Assembly (NCBI RefSeq): GCF_000819805.1
Contig: NZ_CDCE01000031.1
Span: 124,001 to 188,000 of the forward strand
From: Aeromonas diversa CDC 2478-85
GTDB lineage: Bacteria > Pseudomonadota > Gammaproteobacteria > Enterobacterales > Aeromonadaceae
DNA: 64,000 nt
Direction: 5' to 3'
Under the pieces are notes generated by a model. That model saw only the letters and a program-made list of their open reading frames with translations. It searched no databases and had not been told where the DNA came from. The position numbers were made by a program, and so were the translations under genes. Below, piece by piece: positions 58,786-64,000 of the stretch (the stretch's first letter is position 1; every line of letters starts with the position of its first letter).

Positions 58786-59487
58786 TTATGAATAGTCGCG
58801 GGCACCGAAGATGGCGGTGCCGATCCTCACCATGGTGCTGCCATGGCAGATCGCGGGTTCGAGATCCTCGGTCATGCCCATGGAGAGGGTGTCGACAGAG
58901 GGATATTGTGCCTTGAGACGAGTGAACAGTTGCTGCATACGCGCCATCTGCTCGGCCAGACGCCCGGCATCGGCGGTGTGCTCGGGAATGGCCATCAGGC
59001 CTCTGAGCACCAGTCGATCACAGCCTGAAACCAGTCTGGCTAGGTGGAAAATCTCCTCCTCCGTGGTTCCTGATTTGCTGCTCTCTCCGCTAATATTGAT
59101 TTGCAGACAGATATTTAGCGGCGGCATATGGGGCGGTCTCTGGGATTGCAGGCGCTCGATCAGCTTGGGTCTGTCTACACTCTGTACCCAGTGGAAGCGT
59201 TCAGCCACCGGCCGGGTCTTGTTGGACTGCAGGGGGCCGATAAAGTGCCACTCCAGGGTATCAAAGGCGGGATCCTGGCGCAGATGGTCGATCTTATCGA
59301 CCGCCTCCTGGGCATAGGATTCACCGAAGCGACGCTGTCCGCAGCCAAAAGCGGCAACAATGGCCTCCAGGGGCTTGGTCTTGCTGACCGCCAACAGGGC
59401 GACGCTGCCAGCGGCACGGCCGGCCTTGGTTTCAGCGTTGGCAATTCTATCCGCCACCTCGGCGAGGTGCTGGGCAATCTGGCTCAT
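58786..59487 (-). CDS. yggS: Pyridoxal-phosphate homeostasis protein YggS
   Basis: A 233-residue single-domain PLP-binding protein of the PLPBP/YggS family that maintains PLP and amino-acid balance. LLAVSKTKPLEAI holds the PLP lysine near residue 36. WHFIGPLQSNKTRPVAE near 85 and LSMGMTEDLEPAICHGSTMVRIGTAIFG near 205-230 complete the family pattern. It is first of the proC operon and 39 bases from the divergent pilT. Confidence 0.96.
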   Translation of the reverse strand: MSQIAQHLAEVADRIANAETKAGRAAGSVALLAVSKTKPLEAIVAAFGCGQRRFGESYAQEAVDKIDHLRQDPAFDTLEWHFIGPLQSNKTRPVAERFHWVQSVDRPKLIERLQSQRPPHMPPLNICLQINISGESSKSGTTEEEIFHLARLVSGCDRLVLRGLMAIPEHTADAGRLAEQMARMQQLFTRLKAQYPSVDTLSMGMTEDLEPAICHGSTMVRIGTAIFGARDYS

Positions 59488-59526
59488 GGTTCAGTTAGTG
59501 ATGCGCAATGGGAGAATGACAAGTCT

Positions 59527-60561
59527 ATGGATATCACAGAGTTATTGGCCTTCAGTGTAAAGCATAAAGCCTCGGATCTACACCTTTCTGCCGGGGTGCC
59601 GCCCATGATCCGAGTCGATGGGGAGATGCGCAAGATCAATCTGCCTGTCCTGGAGCACAGGGAGGTTCATGCCCTCATCTACGACATCATGAATGACCAA
59701 CAACGCAAGGAACTTGAGGAGAATTACGAGGTCGACTTCTCCTTCGAGATCCCCGGCTTGGCCCGTTTTCGTGTCAACGCCTTCCAGCAATCCCGTGGCT
59801 CTGGCGCCGTCTTTCGGACCATTCCGAGTACGGTATTGACCCTGGATGAACTCGATGCCCCCGAGGTATTTCGCAAGATCGCCGAGTACCCGCGCGGGTT
59901 GGTGTTGGTGACGGGGCCGACCGGTTCGGGTAAGTCGACGACCCTGGCCGCCATGGTCAACTACATCAACGAAACCTTTCACCATCACATCCTCACCATC
60001 GAGGACCCCATCGAATTTGTGCATGAGAACAAGCGTTGCCTGGTCAACCAGCGCGAGGTGCACCGGGATACCAAGAGTTTTAATAACGCCTTGCGCTCGG
60101 CACTGCGTGAAGACCCCGACATCATACTGGTGGGGGAAATGCGGGATCTCGAAACCATTCGCCTGGCGATGACGGCGGCCGAGACGGGTCACCTTGTGTT
60201 CGGTACCCTGCACACCTCGTCTGCGGCCAAGACCATCGATCGTATCATCGACGTCTTCCCCGGGGCGGAAAAGGACATGGTGCGTTCCATGCTGTCCGAG
60301 TCACTGCGGGCGGTCATCTCACAGACCCTGCTCAAGCGTATCGGCGGGGGGCGGGTAGCCGCACACGAGATCATGATAGGTATCCCGGCGGTGCGAAACT
60401 TGATTCGCGAGGACAAGGTCCCCCAGCTTTACTCGGTGATCCAGACCGGTATGACGCACGGCATGCAGACCATGGATCAGTGCCTCAAGCAGTTGGTGGG
60501 GCGCGGTGTGGTTACTCAACAGGATGCCAGGAGTAAGGCAGCCGATCCCAACAGCATATAG
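59527..60561 (+). CDS. pilT: Type IV pilus retraction ATPase PilT
   Basis: PilT is the hexameric ATPase that depolymerises type IV pili for twitching motility and DNA uptake. The 344 residues equal the usual length. The Walker A is GPTGSGKSTTLAAM near residue 132, the Asp box DPIEFVHENKRCLVNQREV, Walker B DPDIILVGEMRD near 200, and the retraction AIRNLIRE-like motif here reads AVRNLIRE near 290. The ATG at 59527 starts the conserved MDITELLAFSV; the frame extends upstream through the yggS antisense strand. Confidence 0.96.
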   Translation: MDITELLAFSVKHKASDLHLSAGVPPMIRVDGEMRKINLPVLEHREVHALIYDIMNDQQRKELEENYEVDFSFEIPGLARFRVNAFQQSRGSGAVFRTIPSTVLTLDELDAPEVFRKIAEYPRGLVLVTGPTGSGKSTTLAAMVNYINETFHHHILTIEDPIEFVHENKRCLVNQREVHRDTKSFNNALRSALREDPDIILVGEMRDLETIRLAMTAAETGHLVFGTLHTSSAAKTIDRIIDVFPGAEKDMVRSMLSESLRAVISQTLLKRIGGGRVAAHEIMIGIPAVRNLIREDKVPQLYSVIQTGMTHGMQTMDQCLKQLVGRGVVTQQDARSKAADPNSI

Positions 60562-60569
60562 GAGTTCCT

Positions 60570-61688
60570 ATGAGCATGGATGCCTGGTTGTCCGAGCTGG
60601 TGGCACGACGCGGATCCGATCTCTTCGTCACCACCGGCATGGCCCCCACAGTGAAACAGGCTGGGCACTTGGTAGCCCTTGCTGATGGGCCCTTGTCAGC
60701 AGAGGGGGTCACCGCGGCGATGACGGCGATCATGGATGAGGAGACTCGCCGCCGTTTTGAGCAGACCCGTGAGGCCAACTTCGCGATTCATCGTCCGGGA
60801 CTGGGTCGTTTTCGGGTCAGTGCTTTCTTGCAGCTGGCCCAGCCCGGTATGGTGCTGCGCCGTATCGAGAGCCGTATTCCCACCTTTGAGGATCTCAAGC
60901 TGCCGCCTGTTCTCAAAGAGGTGGTGATGGCCAAACGGGGGCTGATCCTCTTCGTCGGTGCCACCGGCGCCGGTAAGACCACCACCCAGGCGGCCATGAT
61001 TGGCTATCGCAACCAGCATGCGGACGGCCATATTCTCACGGTGGAGGATCCGGTGGAATTCGTGCACCAGCATGGGCGCAGCATCGTCACCCAGCGGGAG
61101 GTGGGGCTGGATACTGTGTCCTTTGATGCCGCGTTACGCAGTTCACTGCGCCAGGCACCGGACCTTATCCTGATCGGTGAGATCCGCTCTCAGGAGACCA
61201 TGGAGTTTGCCCTCCAGTTCGCCGAAACGGGCCACATTTGCATGGCAACCCTGCACGCCAACAACGCCGACCAGGCGATCGAGCGGATCATGCATCTGAT
61301 GCCTGAGGGGCGCCAGCGCCAGCTACGCTACGATCTCGCCTTCAACCTCAAGGCCATCGTCGCTCAGCAGTTATTGCCGCTGCAGCAGGGGGAAGGGCGC
61401 TGCGCCGCCTTCGAGATCCTGTTTAACACCCCGTTAATTGGCGACATCATCCGCAAGGGAGAGGTGGACAGGCTCAAGGAGGTGATGGGGCGCTCCCGCG
61501 AGTTGGGGATGGTGACTTTCGATCAATCCCTGTTCGATCTCTATGTGGCCGGGCAGATCAGCATGGAAACGGCCCTTGCTCATGCCGATTCGGTGAATGA
61601 CCTCAGGTTGATGATCAAGTTGAAGGGGGGTGAGAAACTTGGCTCCGGCTCTCTGGATAATGTTACCCTGCAGCCGGATATGGACTGA
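60570..61688 (+). CDS. pilU: PilT-like ATPase PilU
   Basis: PilU is an accessory retraction ATPase that works with PilT. The 372-residue protein has Walker [15 protein letters not shown] near residue 132, [16 protein letters not shown] near 170, Walker [13 protein letters not shown] near 200 and a longer C-terminal tail than PilT. It starts 8 bases after pilT with GGAG upstream, the standard pair. Confidence 0.95.
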   Translation: MSMDAWLSELVARRGSDLFVTTGMAPTVKQAGHLVALADGPLSAEGVTAAMTAIMDEETRRRFEQTREANFAIHRPGLGRFRVSAFLQLAQPGMVLRRIESRIPTFEDLKLPPVLKEVVMAKRGLILFVGATGAGKTTTQAAMIGYRNQHADGHILTVEDPVEFVHQHGRSIVTQREVGLDTVSFDAALRSSLRQAPDLILIGEIRSQETMEFALQFAETGHICMATLHANNADQAIERIMHLMPEGRQRQLRYDLAFNLKAIVAQQLLPLQQGEGRCAAFEILFNTPLIGDIIRKGEVDRLKEVMGRSRELGMVTFDQSLFDLYVAGQISMETALAHADSVNDLRLMIKLKGGEKLGSGSLDNVTLQPDMD

Positions 61689-61702
61689 TACTGAGGACGC
61701 TT

Positions 61703-62482
61703 ATGCTGATGGTGGTCTCTCCGGCCAAGACGCTGGATTATGAATCCCCCCTGCCGACCCAACGCCACACCTTGCCTGGACTCCTGGATCACTCGGCCGA
61801 GCTGATCGCCAGGGCTCGCCAGCTGACCCCTGCCCAAATTGGCGCGCTGATGAAGATCAGCGACAAGTTGGCGGGGCTCAATGCGGCACGGTTCGCCGAG
61901 TGGCAGCCGGGCTTTACCCTCGACAATGCGCGTCAGGCCATCTTCGCCTTCAAGGGCGATGTCTATACCGGGCTGGATGCCGAGAGCCTGGACGAGGCCG
62001 ATCTGCGCTACGCTCAGGAGCACCTGCGCATGCTCTCCGGTCTCTACGGCGTACTGCGTCCGCTCGATCTGATGATGCCCTATCGCCTCGAGATGGGGAC
62101 TCGTCTCGATAACCCGCGCGGCAAGGATCTCTATACCTTCTGGGGCGACATCATCACCGCCACGCTGAACCAGGCTCTGGTCGACCAGGGTGACGACGTG
62201 CTGGTGAACCTCGCCTCCGACGAGTACTTCAAGTCGGTGCGCCCCAAGGCACTCCAAGGGCGCATCGTGACCCCGGTGTTCAAGGATGCCAAGAACGGCC
62301 AGTACAAGATCATCAGCTTCTATGCCAAGAAGGCGAGGGGAATGATGGCCCGCTGGCTACTGGTTAATCGCATCAGTCGGGTAGAGGATGTGTCGGCGTT
62401 TGATGTGGATGGCTATTACTTCGTGCCGCAGGAGTCGAATGCTGACACGCTGGTATTCAAACGGGAAGAAAAAGCATCGTAA
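61703..62482 (+). CDS. yaaA: Peroxide stress protein YaaA
   Basis: YaaA (DUF328) limits intracellular iron and oxidative DNA damage after peroxide stress in E. coli. The 259-residue protein has [17 protein letters not shown] at the start, [21 protein letters not shown] near residue 112, [13 protein letters not shown] near 172 and [12 protein letters not shown] near 205. It follows pilU by 14 bases but may have its own promoter. Confidence 0.95.
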   Translation: MLMVVSPAKTLDYESPLPTQRHTLPGLLDHSAELIARARQLTPAQIGALMKISDKLAGLNAARFAEWQPGFTLDNARQAIFAFKGDVYTGLDAESLDEADLRYAQEHLRMLSGLYGVLRPLDLMMPYRLEMGTRLDNPRGKDLYTFWGDIITATLNQALVDQGDDVLVNLASDEYFKSVRPKALQGRIVTPVFKDAKNGQYKIISFYAKKARGMMARWLLVNRISRVEDVSAFDVDGYYFVPQESNADTLVFKREEKAS

Positions 62483-62549
62483 CGATGGAACCAACAGTGC
62501 TGACCGGAGTCTTATTCATTGAATCCTCTGTTGTAAGCACTTTCTTAAG

Positions 62550-62579
62550 GCCGATGTCTGAATGATATCGGCTTTTTTT
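62550..62579 (+). terminator. Terminator after yaaA
   Basis: Stem GCCGAT / ATCGGC with an inner TC/GA pair, followed by seven T. It also faces the convergent LysR gene. Confidence 0.85.
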
Positions 62580-62590
62580 ATGGACCCGCG

Positions 62591-63490
62591 TCACGGTCTG
62601 GCACTCAGCCCGACTTCGTCAACCCTGGCGTGCAGCCAGTCGAGGAAGGCGCGCAGACGCCGGCTCATGTGGCGGCGCTCGGCATAGAGCACTGCGAAGG
62701 GCAGGGGCGGGGGGAGGTGGGTTGGCAAGATGGCCTTGAGCTCACCGCTCGCCAGCCAGTGGCGCACCCCGTACTCGGGGGCCTGGATGATGCCGATGCC
62801 GGCAAGGCAGGCGGCGGTGTAGGCCTCGGCACTGTTGACCGTGAGTGCTGCCGCCATGGGCAGGGGATCGCCTCCCGCGCGCTCGAAACCGGCCGGTCTC
62901 CCTGCGAGCCGGGCGCTGAACTGGATCAGGCGGTGTCCGGTGAGGTCCGCCAGTGTGCTGGGTACGCCGTGGCGGGCGAGATAATCCGGGCTGGCGCAGT
63001 TGATCTGGGGCAGCCAGCCAAGTGGGCGAGCCACCAGGCTGGAGTCCTCCAGCGGACCGACCCGGATCACCGCATCGAATCCCTCGGCCACCGGATCGAC
63101 CCGGCGATCTGTGCTGCTCAGCTGCAGGTGCAAGTCGGGATGGCGCTCGAGGAAGGTGGGCAGGGCCGGGATCACCAGATGGCGGGCCATGCCGGTCGGC
63201 ATGTCGATGCGCAGCACACCACGCAGCTGTTGCTCGGGGCGAAACAGCTGCTCCAGCTCGTCGAACTCCCCGAGCAGGACCAGGCTGCGCTCGTAGTAGT
63301 GCTGACCGTCCTGGGTCAGCTCCACCCGGCGGGTGGTGCGGTGCAGCAGGCGCACCCCGAGCTGGGCTTCCAGCCGTTGCAGCGCCTGTGAGACGCTGCT
63401 GCGCGGCAGGCCGATCTGCTCGGCGGCGCGCACGAAGCTGCCGAGTTCGGCGACGCGCAAGAAGATGCGGATCTGGGTCAAACGGTCCAT
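62591..63490 (-). CDS. LysR family transcriptional regulator
   Basis: A 299-residue LysR regulator. The N-terminal helix-turn-helix is at about 1-60 (FLRVAELGSFVRAAEQIGLPRSSVSQALQRLE), and a two-lobed effector domain spans about 90-290. The ATG at 63490 has GGAGC upstream; the extra 27 residues of the longer frame lack a site and would cover the intergenic region. It is divergent from a short-chain dehydrogenase, which is probably its target. The effector is unknown. Confidence 0.92.
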   Translation of the reverse strand: MDRLTQIRIFLRVAELGSFVRAAEQIGLPRSSVSQALQRLEAQLGVRLLHRTTRRVELTQDGQHYYERSLVLLGEFDELEQLFRPEQQLRGVLRIDMPTGMARHLVIPALPTFLERHPDLHLQLSSTDRRVDPVAEGFDAVIRVGPLEDSSLVARPLGWLPQINCASPDYLARHGVPSTLADLTGHRLIQFSARLAGRPAGFERAGGDPLPMAAALTVNSAEAYTAACLAGIGIIQAPEYGVRHWLASGELKAILPTHLPPPLPFAVLYAERRHMSRRLRAFLDWLHARVDEVGLSARP

Positions 63491-63532
63491 TGTTCGCTCC
63501 ATGCGGATAGTGCATCCGAGTACTGGGGGCTT

Positions 63533-63578
63533 ATTCGCTGTTATTCGCACAATACACTGAGCGCGTCTCAATGCGAAT
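63533..63578. promoter_or_regulatory. Possible LysR operator in the LysR/SDR intergenic region
   Basis: ATTCGC occurs at 63533-63538 and 63543-63548, and its inverse GCGAAT at 63573-63578, all in the 102-base divergent gap. Such repeats are expected of LysR sites. The spacing is longer than a simple T-N11-A box. Confidence 0.4.
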
Positions 63579-63592
63579 CACAGGAGTCGACC

Positions 63593-64000
63593 ATGACACA
63601 GAAGATTGTTCTCATTACCGGCGCCAGCCGCGGTCTCGGCCGCCAGATGGCGCGTTCCCTGGCACAGCGTGGTGTCGATCTGGTGCTGACCTATCGCAGT
63701 GGTCGTGCCGAGGCCGAGGCGCTGCAGAGCGAACTCACCGCCTTGGGGCGGCGTGTTGCCATCCTGCCGCTCGACACCGCCGAGTGCGGCGGCTTTGCCG
63801 CCTTCGCCGAGGTGCTTGACGACACCCTGCGTACCACCTGGGGGCGTGAGCGCCTCGATGCCCTGGTCAACAACGCCGGCATCGGCATCCACGTCCCCTT
63901 CGTCGAGACCACTGAGGCGCAGTTCGACGCCCTGATGCAGGTGCACCTCAAGGGGGTCTTCTTCCTCACCCGGGCCTTGCTGCCGCGTATCGAGGACGGT
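63593..64000 (+). CDS. Short-chain dehydrogenase/reductase (N-terminal part, cut by window end)
   Basis: The first 136 residues of an SDR oxidoreductase. The NAD(P)-binding TGASRGLG is near residue 10, an Arg after the second strand (LTYRSG) favours NADPH, and NNAGIGI lies near residue 92. The catalytic Ser-Tyr-Lys part lies beyond the window. CAGGAG precedes the ATG. It is divergent from the LysR gene. Confidence 0.9.
   Translation, partial: MTQKIVLITGASRGLGRQMARSLAQRGVDLVLTYRSGRAEAEALQSELTALGRRVAILPLDTAECGGFAAFAEVLDDTLRTTWGRERLDALVNNAGIGIHVPFVETTEAQFDALMQVHLKGVFFLTRALLPRIEDG

Overview
The window is a stretch of gammaproteobacterial chromosome, most likely from Aeromonas. This is inferred from protein similarity to enterobacterial and Vibrio orthologues, the high GC content, and conserved blocks (hemA-prfA-prmC-sirB2-sirB1-kdsA, ftsB-ispD-ispF-truD-surE-pcm-yqaA-nlpD-rpoS, yggS-proC-yggT-yggU, pilT-pilU, frdABCD). 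No species call is possible by eye. I see no insertion sequence, prophage, CRISPR array or rRNA.

Layout. 1-3.6 kb: end of the assimilatory sulfate-reduction operon cysJIH. 3.9-9.6 kb: a DUF1842 protein, a YhbW-type flavin monooxygenase and a large Cache-HAMP-GAF-HD-GYP phosphodiesterase. 8.4-11.45 kb (minus strand): an antibiotic-resistance-type operon, ABC-F ATPase plus MFS exporter. It is preceded by a ~300-nt leader with a sigma70 promoter, a 17-codon leader peptide and two tandem intrinsic terminators. 11.5-17.3 kb: DUF1622 membrane protein, the Hsp70 HscC, a large membrane-anchored J-domain protein and a DUF1266 protein. 17.3-25.9 kb: esterase, an ALO-type oxidase/COG0523 GTPase/MdtD-type exporter operon, a chemoreceptor, folB-folK and plsY. 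26.0-26.4 kb: tRNA Phe-Thr-Phe-Asn. 26.5-28.6 kb: a GATE-domain membrane protein and a periplasmic solute-binding protein. 28.6-32 kb: fumarate reductase frdABCD with an FNR-like box. 32.3-34.8 kb: a four-gene operon pnuC / uridine-phosphorylase-like / Crp-Fnr regulator / yqfB. 34.95-35.8 kb: an eight-tRNA operon (Met-Gln-Gln-Met-Gln-Gln-Met-Leu). 35.8-37.2 kb: a gene-poor stretch with one small lipoprotein.

37.2-64 kb is mostly housekeeping: ychF, pth, a 5'-nucleotidase lipoprotein, prs, ispE and lolB, divergent from hemA-prfA-prmC-sirB2-sirB1-kdsA. Then come ftsB through rpoS, the nucleoid protein HU, the yggS-proC-yggT-yggU-DUF4426 operon divergent from pilT-pilU, yaaA, and a LysR regulator divergent from a short-chain dehydrogenase cut by the window edge.

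The best candidate for an under-described system is the attenuator-controlled ABC-F/MFS operon at 8413-11454. The second is the pnuC/nucleoside phosphorylase/regulator/yqfB cluster, which looks like a regulated nucleoside-salvage unit. The hscC/J-protein/DUF1266 module is third.
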